A stretch of 64,000 nt of DNA from Chrysemys picta bellii (lineage: Eukaryota; Chordata; Testudines; Emydidae): the NCBI RefSeq assembly GCF_011386835.1, contig NC_088809.1:6864001-6928000 (forward strand). The letters run 5' to 3'. Every line of letters begins with the position of its first letter. Positions within the stretch are counted from its first letter, which is position 1. The position numbers and the translations under genes are program-made. Shown here piece by piece: positions 31,901 to 41,500 of the stretch. The notes beneath the pieces were generated by a model. The model was not told where the DNA came from. It worked only from the letters and a program-made list of their open reading frames with translations, and searched no databases.

Positions 31901-34845
31901 GTATTGCTGGCACATGATGGCATATATCACATTGGTAGATGTGCAGGTGAACGAGCCCCAGATGGTGTGGCTGATGTGGTTAGGTCCTATGATGGTGTCC
32001 CTTGAATAGATACGTGGACAGAGTAGGCACTGGGGTTTGTAGCAGGGTTTGGTTCCTGGGTTGGTGTTTTTGTTGTGTGGTGTGTAGTTGCTGGTGAGTA
32101 TTTGTTTCAGGTTCGGGGGCTGTCTGCAGGTGAGGACTGGCCTGTCTCCCAAGGTCTATGAGAGTGAGGGATCTTCCTTCAGGATAGGTTGTAGATCCTT
32201 GATGATGCACTGGAGAGGTTTTAGTTGGGGGCTGTAGGTGACGGCTAGGGGCGTTCTGTTACTGTCTTTGTTGGGCCTGTCTTGTAGTAGGTGACTTCTC
32301 AGTATCCTTCTGGCTCTGTCAATCTGTTTCTTCACTTCACGTGGGTATTGCAGTTTTAAGAATGCTTGATAGAGATTCTGTAGGTGTTTGTCTCTTGTCT
32401 GAGGGATCGGAGCAAATGTGGTTGTATCTTAGAGCTTGGATTGTGTGATGTGGTCTGGATGAAAGCTGGAGGTATGTAGGTAAGTATAGCGGTCAGTAGG
32501 TTTCCGGTATAGGGTGTTGTTTGTGACCATCGCTCATTAGCACTGTAGTGTCTAGGAAGTGGACCTCTTGTGTGAACTGGTCAAGGCTGAGGTTGATGGT
32601 AGGGTGGAAGTCCTCAAGGGCCTCCTTCCCATGGGTCCAGATGATGAAGATGTCATCAGTGTAGTGCAAGTAGAGTAGGGGCATAAGGGAACGAGAGCTG
32701 AGGAAGCGTTGTTCTAAGTCAGCCGTAAAAATGTTGGCATACTGAGGGGCCATGCAGGTACCCATAGCATTCCTGCTGACTTGGAGGTATAAATTGTCCC
32801 CAAATCTGAAATAGTTGTGGGTGAGGACAAAGTCACAAAGTTCAGCCACCAGGTTTGCCGTGATGGTATGTTGTGTGTAACTGAAAGAGTAAAGGGGACT
32901 TTTGCAGACCTGACATCTGTTCATCAGCATTGCAGTCTCCATATCAGCTGTGCGCTCAGGAGCGCATGGCCTAGGGATTAACATTGATCATTTTAGTTAC
33001 ACGTACCTAATGGCAATATTGAAACTGCAAGGATCCAACAGCGAAAGCCTGCATGTCTACAAGATAACTTTTCTCTGGGGGTAGGAACTTTTTATCTGGG
33101 ACTCCTTCTAGAACCTAGATTAAAATGGAAGGAACATGGACCTCTCTTGCCCCTTCTGAACTGAGTCTTCGGATGTCCTGCTGACATTCTTGGGGCTAGA
33201 TCAGATTCTACCAGTCACTAATTTAAGGCCCAATCTTGCTAAGTGCCCAGGGTCACACAGGATGCGTGTGGCGGAGCAGGAATTGAATGCAGGTATCCTA
33301 CAGGGCTAGCACTCTACCCACTTGAACCATCCTTCCTCTCCCTCAGCTCTTTCCAAGGGGTACTGAGTACCTCACACAATGACGCCATATGGGCTGTTAA
33401 CAGGTCTGATACATATGCTAAGTGCACCCGCTCCCCTCCAGTGCCTGGTCCACACAGAAGATAAGAGGCTACTACTGCTGCTCCTTTAGTCTCAGAAGCC
33501 TGTGCTTTTAGTGCTAAAGAGCACAGGTTCTATTACCAGTGAGGACACCTGCAAGCTGCCAAATTCAGAGTGAAGTTTCAAATTTCCAATACCTCAGCAC
33601 AACTAAATCCAATAGTTCCTAGACACTTAAGAACTGATCCTCCGCTCCTTGCTGTCTTGCTTTTATGCCTCTATTAAATTTGCATTTGAGGTAGTTTTTA
33701 CTTGGTAAATTCCCTTGGGTACTTTCAGTTGCTTTTAAAATCACAATGAATTTGTGGCTCAGACATGAAATAACTTTAGTGTCTCCCTCTGTGTTATGCA
33801 CAAACTCCACTCATTCCTCAGCTATATGGCCAGATTTTGGGTGCTGAGCACTTTAGGAAATCTGCCTGATATCTATTTTGCACTCGCAAAGGGATTAACA
33901 TTGATCATTTCAGTTACACGTACCTTATGGCAACGTTGCACTTGTTCCTCTTGATCGAGGGTCCCAAAGGGGTTTTCAAATCTTTTGTGCTTTCAGACTT
34001 ATATTTCACCCACTACCCTTTCATCTTAGCTCTAAGGAGCCGATAATAAATAAACAAACAGTCTGCTTCTCTGCTGCGTTTCAGCTCTATGCTGGTGTGA
34101 AGTGACAAACCCCTGGCAATCCAGGTTTGTAGAGACTCTGAAAAAAATATTTGTGAGAAGGCTGAGTGGAGACCCATGTAAATATCAGGTCCATATCATG
34201 AAAGCAAGAAAACATGTCAGATGACTTTGGACATGAAAAAATGACTAGCACGATCTTTACATGGGCTCCTGCAAAGGCAGGGCATGAGACACGTGGATAT
34301 AAGAGCTGTCTTCCTGAATCATTACATTGGCCCATTTAGTCCAGTGTCCTGTCTCTGACACTGGTCACTACTTGCTTCAGAGAAAGTTTGCAAGAATCTG
34401 TGCAATAAGCAGTTATAACCTGGCCATGAGCAATGTTCCTTCGTGACTCTCATTAGGTAGAAGTTGGTTTATGCCCTGAAGCATGAGGATTTATAACCAA
34501 TATCAGCTTACACTGTCTTCCTTCTCTTCTGTGTACTAAGATTAAAATCATTGTAATTCTGTTAGAAGAAAAAAATCATTGTTAAAAGAAAAAAAACTGT
34601 TGTTAAAAACAAACCAACAAAACCTAATGACTGGTGGTTGAATAACTCTGAAGGGATCTATAGCTTGTCATATGCATTGTGTTCATTTGCAGTTTGTCAT
34701 TATTATGTTTCACACATGTTTAGCGTGTTTTTGTTTAGCACACTGTGAACCTCTTAAAATGGGCTTCAGTGCTACTGTAAAATCATGTATTGGTCTTTTC
34801 CAGATTGGAGATATTCAGATGAGGCCTACAGAGCAGATTTCATAG
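13693..34845 (+). CDS. DHRS11: DHRS11, coding exons 2-7 (3' part of gene)
   Basis: Six exons join in frame to about 211 residues ending in TAG: 13693-13902, 25538-25632, 27167-27296, 28566-28658, 31220-31285 and 34804-34845. The conceptual protein closely follows vertebrate dehydrogenase/reductase SDR family member 11 (human protein 260 aa), so about 49 N-terminal residues are missing. Seen: the NNAG motif (about residue 96), the YSATK active site (about 166-170), and CISPG after the active site. Family knowledge: DHRS11 is an NADP(H)-dependent reductase of 3- and 17-ketosteroids and other carbonyls, with an Asn-Ser-Tyr-Lys tetrad. All internal junctions are AG/GT with consistent phases and no frame breaks, so the gene looks intact. 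The missing exon should carry the TGxxxGIG cofactor loop. Introns total about 20.7 kb within the exon span and are full of transposons. MRM1 lies downstream on the same strand, as in human 17q12. Confidence 0.96.
14230..14462 (-). repeat. MIR SINE
   Basis: The reverse complement of the MIR head and core: 'aaggtcacacgggcaggc', 'gagatcgaacccagctctga', 'gtcctagccaatagaccatc'. In DHRS11 intron 2. Confidence 0.65.
14816..15018. mobile_element. Tc1/mariner-type MITE with poly-C tract
   Basis: TIRs CACCTCTACC and GGTAGAGGTG, with TA duplications at 14814-14815 and 15019-15020. The inside has further inverted blocks (ccgcgttatagg, gcgttatatcgg) and a C-run of about 23. A relative in the opposite orientation lies at 56910-57110. 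Confidence 0.75.
15200..15382 (-). repeat. tRNA-derived SINE with CR1 tail
   Basis: On the - strand: 'ggggagggataactcagtgg' (box A), 'gggttgtgagttcaatcctt' (box B), and a CR1-like 3' end 'ccctgatattctatgattct'. Same family as 12047-12260. Confidence 0.8.
15383..16523. other. Intronic DNA, no recognised feature
   Basis: DHRS11 intron 2. A T-run at 16188-16200. No exon or clear repeat seen. Confidence 0.45.
16524..17253. mobile_element. Harbinger-like non-autonomous element, about 0.7 kb
   Basis: 'gggtatgtctagattgcagc' at the left pairs imperfectly with 'gcctgcagcctagacatagc' at the right; inner 'ttgctagctcag' faces 'cttgggctagca'. The middle is unassigned GC-moderate sequence and may be a secondary insertion. 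Confidence 0.45.
17254..18069. other. Intronic DNA, no recognised feature
   Basis: DHRS11 intron 2 between mobile elements. Nothing supportable. Confidence 0.4.
18070..18202 (+). mobile_element. Penelope-like terminal repeat (pLTR) copy
   Basis: Shares its body with the end of the Penelope-like element at 31.3 kb. It contains CCGAAGA (18080-18086), a perfect GTGGGC-TGTA-GCCCAC stem-loop (18088-18103) and GAAA (18104-18107). This is the order of a hammerhead ribozyme core (CUGANGA, stem II, GAAA), with one base off in the first box. It ends 'ctaacacggctgctactctg'. Confidence 0.75.
18203..19748. other. Intronic DNA, no recognised feature
   Basis: DHRS11 intron 2. A MIR/L2-like tail appears to start at about 19715 and to continue after 21552 (gcactgagcaagcagttggc, acttaacaaatacac), split by the nested element. 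Confidence 0.4.
19900..20460. repeat. GC-rich minisatellite, about 43-bp unit
   Basis: Repeated wording gggcggctcggccggcggtg followed by a G-run and cccggggcc recurs about every 43 bp near 20000-20150, with shorter variants around it. Strong G-quadruplex potential on the + strand. The copy number may be wrong in the assembly. Confidence 0.75.
20490..20592. repeat. C-run and CA/CCCACA low-complexity tract
   Basis: A C-run followed by ACACCCCCC and CACACA units at the right side of the first GC-rich unit. Confidence 0.8.
21553..23267. other. Intronic DNA with palindromic mini-repeat
   Basis: DHRS11 intron 2. A gtgttaatca-type palindromic repeat lies at about 22428-22512. A palindrome 'ttttatgcc ... 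ggcataaa' lies at about 21604-21627. Otherwise unassigned. Confidence 0.45.
23268..23420 (-). mobile_element. CR1 LINE 3' end
   Basis: 'agaattgtaggactagaagg', 'gaccttgagaggtcgtctag' and 'tccagtcccctgcactcaag' on the + strand are the reverse complement of the conserved CR1 3' region. Confidence 0.75.
23421..25537. other. Intronic DNA with small repeats
   Basis: DHRS11 intron 2. It contains a T-run (24088-24105), a palindromic mini-repeat (24270-24356), an ATT microsatellite (24747-24795) and a minus-strand L2/MIR-type tail (about 24795-24902). No exon other than 25538-25632 is seen. Confidence 0.5.
25538..25632 (+). CDS. DHRS11: DHRS11 coding exon 3
   Basis: A 95-nt exon starting in phase 0 and ending two bases into a codon (AG|GTGAGA donor). 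It encodes 31 residues starting VNVMAVSICT and ending GHIININ. The Asn of VNV is the expected tetrad Asn. The split codon AG|C makes a Ser that aligns with the catalytic Ser preceding the YxxxK motif. Confidence 0.95.
25633..27166. other. DHRS11 intron 3
   Basis: Unassigned sequence with A/T-rich tracts. The end is a long pyrimidine tract before exon 4. Confidence 0.5.
27167..27296 (+). CDS. DHRS11: DHRS11 coding exon 4 (active site)
   Basis: A 130-nt exon that completes the split Ser codon and ends in phase 0 (ACA|GTGAGT). It encodes 44 residues with the catalytic YSATK. The human SMSG segment reads SMNG here, so only the first Ser is kept; by alignment that is the catalytic one. The acceptor is a long pyrimidine tract plus CTCAG. 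Confidence 0.95.
27540..27830 (-). mobile_element. Possible LTR fragment
   Basis: The - strand reads 'aagaaataaagcagtgttac' (AATAAA near 27605) after a GC-moderate upstream part, like the polyadenylation region of an LTR. No flanking duplication was found. Confidence 0.3.
28080..28195 (+). repeat. MIR SINE fragment
   Basis: 'gagacctgggttctactgct', 'caggcgagtcacttagccct' and 'cgtgcctcagtttccct' match the MIR core. In DHRS11 intron 4. Confidence 0.6.
28566..28658 (+). CDS. DHRS11: DHRS11 coding exon 5
   Basis: A 93-nt, 31-codon exon, phase 0/0, acceptor TTTTCCAG, donor AGG|GTAGGG. It starts CISPG, the conserved PG turn beside the nicotinamide, and then covers the substrate-loop helix region (VETGFAFKLHDNDPE). 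Confidence 0.95.
28726..28991. mobile_element. Harbinger-type MITE with long internal palindrome
   Basis: TIRs GGCTTGGTCTACACT / GGTATAGACGTACCC with TAA at 28723-28725 and 28992-28994. It carries a hairpin of about 31-33-bp arms at 28751-28819 (atcgaactaaggtacg ... gtaccttagttcgat). It begins 67 bp after the DHRS11 exon 5 donor. Confidence 0.75.
29500..29715 (+). mobile_element. CR1/L2-type LINE 3' tail
   Basis: 'aactaatgggggtcaggaag', 'ggctttcttgtaccttcctc' and 'actggactgatccagtctgg' are the 3'-tail wording of reptile CR1-like LINEs. A reverse copy lies at about 34305-34510. Confidence 0.6.
29716..30754. other. Intronic DNA, no recognised feature
   Basis: DHRS11 intron 5. Nothing supportable. 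Confidence 0.4.
30755..31040 (+). repeat. MIR SINE, near full length
   Basis: Head 'gagtgatctagtggacagta', core 'gtgtgaccttgggcaagtca', tail 'actgtaagctcttcaggaca' and 'tgtacagcacctagcacact'. In DHRS11 intron 5, 180 bp before exon 6. Confidence 0.7.
31220..31285 (+). CDS. DHRS11: DHRS11 coding exon 6
   Basis: A 66-nt, 22-codon exon, phase 0/0, acceptor TTTCCAG, donor CAG|GTAAGT. It encodes CLKAEDMANAVIYVLSAPPH and two further residues, matching the late helix and last strand of DHRS11. A Penelope-like element begins about 40 bp after the donor, in the opposite orientation. Confidence 0.95.
31324..31425 (-). mobile_element. Penelope-like terminal repeat with hammerhead-like core
   Basis: On the - strand: CTGATGA (31404-31410), perfect stem GTGGGC/GCCCAC with loop TGTA (31387-31402), then AAAA where hammerhead ribozymes have GAAA. 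Penelope-like elements are known to carry hammerhead motifs in their terminal repeats. This copy keeps the first box exactly and has lost the second by one base. Confidence 0.7.
31693..32152 (-). pseudogene. Penelope-like GIY-YIG endonuclease remnant
   Basis: Two overlapping frames together give the endonuclease. The first has a cysteine cluster (CYKPQCLLC) and then NVIYAIMCQQYPPAMYIGQTG-like GIY-YIG signature residues. The second has GHKSNIR and GEHFNLSGHS, the expected C-terminal part. A frameshift near 31835-31923 separates them, so it is inactive as it stands. Confidence 0.85.
32493..32950 (-). pseudogene. Penelope-like reverse transcriptase remnant
   Basis: An open stretch encoding the late palm region: GTCMAPQYANIF, then LHYTDDIFIIW with the catalytic YxDD as YTDD, then VHFLD. 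These match Penelope-type RT. N-terminal fingers are absent, and downstream continuity to the endonuclease is lost by frameshifts or stops. Confidence 0.85.
32974..33021. repeat. Direct repeat, copy A (48 bp)
   Basis: Starts gggattaacattgatcatt. It matches 33891-33938 with about four mismatches and sits right at the 5' edge of the Penelope-like element. Confidence 0.85.
33891..33938. repeat. Direct repeat, copy B (48 bp)
   Basis: Second copy of the 48-bp repeat at 32974-33021, about 0.87 kb downstream. The DNA between the copies contains a reverse MIR-like stretch at about 33235-33335 but no recognised terminal repeats. Confidence 0.85.
34300..34510 (-). mobile_element. CR1/L2-type LINE 3' tail
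   Basis: 'tggcccatttagtccagtgt', 'cctgtctctgacactggtca' and 'tttatgccctgaagcatgag' are the reverse of the tail seen at 29500-29715. In DHRS11 intron 6. Confidence 0.6.
34804..34845 (+). CDS. DHRS11: DHRS11 last coding exon
   Basis: The acceptor TTTTCCAG is followed by 13 codons, IGDIQMRPTEQIS, and the stop TAG. This matches the C-terminus of vertebrate DHRS11 closely, and the exon runs on into the 3'UTR. Confidence 0.95.
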   Translation: MGDIQMRPTEQIS

Positions 34846-35900
34846 CAAATGAAGAGGAATGCAAGCAGCACCATGCATCAATCCCTTCTTCACACCCTCC
34901 AGCAGTTTAGGGTTTCATCTGCTGGTTGACAAAATTTTAATTGGGTTCCAAGGATCACATTTGAAGAATTAATTTTCATTCTCTCTCTCTCTTTCTCTCT
35001 CAGCTGGTGCTGAGCCAGTTAAAAAAAATTCCTATTGGTCTTGGGTTTCTCTCCCCCTCACTGTTACCGTAAATGTAATTTGAAAACACTGCAGGGAAGC
35101 AAATCAGTGGAATACTGTATATTATTGGTTTGGGTTTTTAGTTTTGTTTGGCTCTCGTTTGCTGATGCTCTAGACAGACACAGGAGAAGCGTCATGAGAT
35201 ATTTGCCAACTTCAAAGCATCACTGGGTTGCTGATTCCTTTCTGCCGATGCACATTCTTTGAATTGTTGCAATGAATTAAATGGCACATGACCTGTCACT
35301 TTCTTCTCTATTTTTTAAGTATTATTGTCAGAGGTGTCCCAACGACTTCATTTGGCAGATGTGATTTCCACCTCCTCCCTGTTCAGCTGTGACATACTAA
35401 TGCGCTGGAAGGAGATTTCCTTTGTACTTAGAACAAAGGATTTGTCTTAATCCTAGTCCTCTCTTCGAAAGTCAAAACAAGAGACAAGACATCCACTGTC
35501 CACCTTTTTCAACATACTTAATGCTTCAGATTTTTGGTGTATATCGTGTATCAGTCAGATCTAATTTCTGTTTCTCTTGCATCTATTCAAAGCTAATTTT
35601 GCTTGTCAATAATGGTGCATGTGACTCCCCCTTCCCCATTGTATCCCACAGTGCCAGAAGAAGTGTAAAGAATACTCCTTTCCTGTTTACATGAATTGTG
35701 CCTGACAGATCTGAAGAAGTATCTCTTGTGATTGCCATTTCTCTCTCTTTCTAGGTAGGTAGATAGATGGAGGGATACGCACCTGAATTTCCACAGGTTA
35801 GGGAATGACTATCTAACGTATAAGTGGCATAGTTAAAGTATGAGTGAGTTGTTTGGTCTTTTTAATAAAAGTAAAATAAAATTGTGTACGGTCTTCTTGT
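34846..35900 (+). terminator. DHRS11: DHRS11 3'UTR and polyadenylation signals
   Basis: Non-coding sequence after the DHRS11 stop. Two AATAAA hexamers at 35864-35869 and 35875-35880 make a likely cleavage site near 35.9 kb. Another AATAAA at 37960-37965 could serve a longer form. A CT-rich microsatellite sits at about 34980-35002. The exact end is inferred. Confidence 0.6.
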
Positions 35901-36489
35901 GATCATATATATCCTTTGTACCATCTCATAGCATTCTTGATGTTTTTGTATGTTTGATATTTGCATGTATTGACACTTTTTGGAAATATTGACACAGTCT
36001 TAGAAATGCTGTATGGTGCTGTTTAAATGCTGATTGCTGAAAGCTAGTGAGTTGGAAATGTTGAAACTGTGAAATGGTATATGATCAGATTCTTGGGGTG
36101 GGGGTGGGGAGAGAGAGAGTGAGAGAGGGGGGTGAACCATACTGAAGCTGTCCAGATACATGACTTCTAAACTGCAGGTATAAAGCCTCATTCTGCTCTC
36201 ATAAACAGTTTTATGCTGGTGTAATTCCTCTGAGTTACACCTGATTTACACTGGTTTAGAACTGAGGAGAGTCAGGCCCATAGCTGATTACAGTTACAGT
36301 TGCAAAACTACGTTAGCGACCATGTTTAGACTCCGTTAGCATGGTATAAAAGAGACATAGGTGTGCACTCCAACCTGATATGCAATTGTGGAGCTGTTAA
36401 TATGTGTTGCCTTAAGATTCTGATTTCACTTCTGCTGGGCTCCGAATTTCCTGTAGCATTTCCAGTGGTGAACCTGTTGTATTAGGTGG

Positions 36490-36840
36490 AGCAGGTGTGG
36501 TCAAGTGACCCGAGCACAGGACTGGGAGCCAGGGAACTTGATTCTGATCTCTTCACGTACATCAGTTTTACACCATCTATGGGTGTTACTCCTTGTTTAT
36601 ATTAGTGTAAGAGAGACCAGGATCAGGCCAAATACCTCCTGTATTCCAACTCCCTCTTTAACCTTGGGCAAGTCACTTAACCTCTCTGCCTCAGTTTCCC
36701 CATCTGTAAAATGGGGATAATAATACTTACCTACCTCACAGGGGTGTTGTGAGGACTCATTATCTGTTTTGTAAAGCACTTTGAATATGAAAAGCGCTAT
36801 GTAAGTGCTAAGTATTGTTATTAAGTATTATTAATTACAT
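36490..36840 (+). repeat. MIR SINE with internal palindromic insert
   Basis: 'agcacaggactgggagccag' (head) is followed by a foreign gttttacaccatctatggg-type palindromic piece (about 36540-36640). The MIR then resumes with 'accttgggcaagtcacttaa', 'cctctctgcctcagtttccc', 'tgtaaaatggggataataat' and 'gtaaagcactttgaatatga'. Confidence 0.7.
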
Positions 36841-37254
36841 CTTGCGATACACAGAATTACTTGTGCCAAAGGTTGGCAACAGTAGACAGATATGGCCAGA
36901 ATAGCTGGTAACGCATACGTTAGTAATGCTGGCATAAATGAAAACAAATATAACTTTTTTTTCCTCTTTAAAAGTGTGTTCATTATATTTTTTTTTTCTT
37001 TCCATTCCTGGTTTCTCATCCCCTCCCTGCTGGGTAAGGCAAGTGCTGACTCAGCTGTTTCTGGATTTGGCTTTTTAATTCATTGTAGGTTATATTCATC
37101 ACTGTGCAGAGAACTCGAACCAAGCAAATGCACCACTTAAGTCCCACTTAACTGATGTATTGGTCTTTGTGTAGGCCCTCTGCACAGATGTGAATTTTAC
37201 CCTGGGTGCTGAATGTTTAGAAATTGGAAACCTGTTGGTGAGGGAAATCCTTAA

Positions 37255-37363
37255 GCCCCCGTCCAGCAAAGCACTTAACCACATGCTTAACATTGAAGTC
37301 AATGGGAATACTCAGATGCTTAAAGTTAAGCACATGCTTAAGTGCTTTGCTGAATCAGGGCCT
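37255..37363. repeat. Palindromic element (gcacttaagcacatgctta type)
   Basis: 'cagcaaagcacttaaccaca' and 'tgcttaagtgctttgctga' are imperfect inverses around 'gaagtcaatggga'. A weaker relative lies at about 11790-11880. It looks like a small hairpin MITE. Confidence 0.6.
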
Positions 37364-37419
37364 AAATTGATAATTCTGCTTTGACTTCAGAGAGCATTAC
37401 CTAAGGTATCTTCCTATGA

Positions 37420-37510
37420 TTTAGTTGGTGTTGGTCCTGCTTTGAGCAGGGGATTGGACTAGATGACTTCCTGAGGTCTCTTCCAACTCTAATCTTCTAT
37501 GATTCTATGA
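37420..37510 (+). repeat. SINE/CR1 3' tail fragment
   Basis: 'ggattggactagatgacttc', 'ctgaggtctcttccaactct' and 'tctatgattctatga' form the 3' end shared by CR1 LINEs and turtle tRNA-SINEs. Confidence 0.75.
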
Positions 37511-38217
37511 AAAGGGCCATTCCAGTTTGCTAGTGTTCCTTAAAATATGAACTGGCGGCCTCATGGTTTTAAAAGTCCCATTCAAATGTTTTTCTACATT
37601 TGTAACCTTCTCAGACTGATAAAATAATGTGTTGTCTTTCAAATTATTTTGCTCCCAACTGTCCAGTATATTTTCCGTTCCAAATTTTTTAGGGAATTTT
37701 TTCCTGCTGCCAGTTAACTTTCTACTTTGGCTGATTTCCTAAAACACGTGCAAATCTTAAAGGGGCTTGAAAACAGATGGCTACTTCTGCCGCTCTGCCT
37801 CTCATTTATATTTACCTAGATGGATTGCACTTTGAACCATCTTTCCTGAATGATGTGGCATTGGCAACACTACTATGAAGAGGAAGGGTTGTTTTGAAAC
37901 CCCCAAACAGGAGGGTGAACTGTTTAATTTATCGATAGGTTTCTAATTGTGAACTGTAAAATAAAAAAGAGAAAAATACTATGGCTTTGTCCTACTTTTT
38001 AAATATCTTAATATACAGTTAAATCCTTGTGTAAAAAACCATTTGTCTTATGAAAGCAGAGTGATTTCAGGGTGGGGAACATAGCTTCCTTTGTTTTTGT
38101 ACAGGGCCTAGCACATTGTTGGCACTCTGGAAACCAATAATAATTCTTGATGTTAAATTGTAGCAGTGATGTGTTTTTATTAAAGATACAGATGTTCTTT
38201 CTGACCGTATCTGCCAA

Positions 38218-38525
38218 TGCCTGTGTCCGAATATGGTGGAGGGAATATTCTCGGGTTACATGCCTAAGAATGGGTGACTCAGAAACTGGTATAAGAGCTG
38301 GTGGTGGTTTTGCGAGCCGTTAAGTGATGCAGCAGGCAGGCGGAGTTGCAGGAGAAAGACTTTTATTGAACATGCATAGAGACCAGTGTTTACACGCTGA
38401 GAGGCCACTGTTTGTCAGGTAGCACTGGGCCACCAACATACAATCCAGAGCCCCTGGTGTCACACCTAACTAGGTCCCTCCTGAAAGCTGTCCTTCTTCC
38501 TTCAGTCCCACTCTTCATTGTACAG
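38218..38525 (-). mobile_element. LTR-like fragment
   Basis: The - strand has 'atgttcaataaaagtctttc' followed by a C-rich 'ctcctgcaactccgcctgcc', the arrangement of a retroviral-type polyadenylation signal and R/U5. The boundaries TG...CA are plausible, but no matching target duplication is seen. Confidence 0.35.
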
Positions 38526-41500
38526 GGGCAAAACGAACTATTTGTCTCAGTATTTTAAGTAAACATTTTCCAACAGAGTGGTTTTAAAACGATTGGGTCT
38601 GGGTCTCATCCCTTCCTTGGGTGAGTAATCCTTAATCAGGTGGGCCCCACGCCTGCAGTCAGGCCCCAGACGTTGACCTTGCACGTGTAGAGAGCCTTAT
38701 TGAATTCAACAGGGGTCCACCAGAGCACAAGTTGCTACCCAAATGAATCCCACTGCAGGGTTTGTTGTCTGTGCTGTGGGTACTCTCACTAAAGCCAAGG
38801 TCTCAGATGAGTAAAGGCTGAAGGTTGGGCCCTTACTTTCATGGCAACCATTTGTGTAATTGCTTTAAAACATACAGGGGATGATCCAAAACCCACTGAA
38901 ATCAATGTAAGGAGTCCCAATGACTCCAGTGGTCTCTCGATTGGCCTCATGGATGCTCATCTTTCAGAGGGAGATGTTTGCAAAAAGAGCATTCTGTTAT
39001 CTCGTGAATAACCAGTTTAGGTTGGATTCTGCTACTCGTCCTCACATTGAGTAGTATCTTAATCTGCAAGTACTTCCACTGATTTCAGTGGGACTGTCGA
39101 TGAGGTAAAGTACTAAACATCAGGGTGGCAGAATCTGACTCTGAATTGCATTTTTGAACTACTCAAGGAATGAGGTACCACCACCCTGGAAAACATAGAC
39201 TTGCAGCTGAAACTAGCACTGTATCCTTGTAGGGAGTCTTTCGTTCGTTACTGGGGGGCAAACAATACAGAAGACTTTTTTTCCATCACGGCTATTTATT
39301 TATGAATCACCTTCCAATTTACCCAAGTGCAAAGGCACATTTAACAGCCAGTGTTTGCTGCCATCACAATAGAATTGTTTGCAACGACATACAGGTGGCT
39401 GGAAAAAAATTGTTAACTGAGTATTAACAAATGGTTGGGTGTCTTGTGAGCAGCCAGAAAGACCTTGTGAAATAGAAGGGCAGCGTTGCCAACTCTTGTG
39501 ATTTTTATCACACATCTCCCATTATTTGCTATTTATCATGAAGCCCTAGCTCCAGGAGTCATGTGGGAATCTCAGCATTTATTAAAAAATAGTAAGTTGC
39601 TAGTCATCTGCAGAGAAAACCTTGGAAAGGTAATGTAAGTGCATCCTAAAGGTTCAAAAACCAGAAGGCAAATAAACAGAGTCCAGTGTTCCTTGACATT
39701 TTATGATTTTAACGCCAATCTCATGATTTTGGGGGCCTGAATCATGTTTTTTGAAAGTTTCAGGTTGACAATACTAGAAAGGACTAAAAGAAACTTGACT
39801 GGTTCTATTGAATCCTTCGTTATTTAAAAGATTGTCCCAACGTTGGAATACACGCTCGCAGGCCTTGAACCTCCAGGTTTGCAGGAAGGGCTCAGCTCTT
39901 TGCAGGAGCGGGGCCTAAGAGGATTACTTGTGTGAGCAAGTTGGGCAGGAAAAAACCCAAAAGGTCCAAAAGCTGGAGCTAACATTTATTATGGACATGA
40001 TCCTGCAGCCACTGAAGTCAATGGGCCCAATTCACCTTTGCCCCGCACCCAGTTTAGTCATTTACACAAGTGCAAAGTGAACCTAAAAATACTTCCAAAT
40101 CAGAATGGTAGCATTTTGCACTGGTGTCAAAGTGCAGGGTAATAGTGAATTGGAGCCAATGGGAGCAGATTTGGCTGATTCACTGCATCGTTTATGAGCT
40201 ATTCCTATTTGTAATCCTAAGATTGCAAATACGATGCAGCTCAGTTGTAAACACTGAGGGTCATATCCCAGCCTCAGTAAAGTCAATCGTAGTTTTGCTG
40301 TTGATTTCAGTGGGTCAGGATTTCACCTTTACGATTTATATTTCCAGCTGGTTAGACATTGTTCGGACAGGCGCCACTGTCCACTGCATTTTACAGCCTG
40401 CCTGACTGCACAATGCCTAGCAGAAGGGAGTCACAGATCGCTCTGGAGTAACTGAAGTTCTAACACTTGCTTTTTAATATTTAAGGCGCTGCTTGGGCCT
40501 CGGAATGTACGTGTGCTTCGTGCCAGGCTGAGAGGCTCCTGAGTTCTTAGCATTCGGTTTTTTGCTGTTGGGTTTCTTGGGGTGGTATTGCTGGAAATGA
40601 GGAGTTCAAGAACAGCACTGGAAACCAGCAACACATCAGAGGAGCCTTCTAAGGCCCCAGTCCCACAGAGGGACCCTTCTGCCCACGCAGAGTCCCACTA
40701 ACTTCACTGGGGTTCGGGGTGGACTGAAGAGACTGCCCGTGTGGGTCCCACAGTGGATCAGACCCCAGATAGATGGTGTGGGTCCAGGTGTGTGCGCGCA
40801 GACAGATATCTAAGGCCAAATTCTGCCAGCCTTAAACCAGTCTGTGGGCCAGGCAGTGGCGAGCCTCGGTGCAGCCATGAACACAGCCTCCATCTCAAGC
40901 CCTCTCTACAGGACCCAGCCACAATCACAGCCCTTATGCTCTCACAGTCAAGAGCTGCTCAGAGCCGGCACCCACAGGGGCTCAACTATAGGCAATGGAG
41001 TTACTCCAGAATTATACCAGCCTAGTTTGCCTGCATGCAGTGCAATGCGTCCTCCGCCCGGAGCTTCCCTGGGGGCTGAGATGGCTCCACAGAGCCCCTG
41101 GTTGTGTCTGTGGCTTAGTGGCACAATCTGACCTCAAAACCGGAACAAATCCGTTAGTTTAAAGGGATACAACTGAGAGCTAAATTTAGCCATCAGTCCC
41201 CTCCTTCGTGCGCCTGTTTTCCTGGCTGTGCTGCCTTAGGCTGCTAGGTACACCTGACCCCGCCCTGTAAAGTTGTGGGGGGAGGAAACGCTGCTGGATA
41301 AGGCAGCATTGTGCAGTCTCTTCATGTCGCCTATCCTGGAGACTCATCGGTGCTTTCTGGCAAATACAGCAGCCTGCCCCTTTCTTTTATGTTGTTTGTA
41401 ACCTTGCCCGTGAAATACAACATTGACCTTTACCAAGCCATATACATTCCCCGTTGATAAAGGTCAATTGTCCAGCTAGCTTTGTTCTGCCCAGCTTCTT

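Larger units (their letters stand above)
31324..32972 (-). mobile_element. Penelope-like retroelement, 5'-truncated and decayed
   Basis: Read on the - strand it has a reverse-transcriptase fragment, then a GIY-YIG endonuclease, then the terminal repeat at 31324-31425. RT plus GIY-YIG plus pLTR is the defining order of Penelope-like elements. The reading frame is broken. The RT starts mid-domain, so the 5' part is missing. It lies in DHRS11 intron 6, antisense to the gene. Confidence 0.85.
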
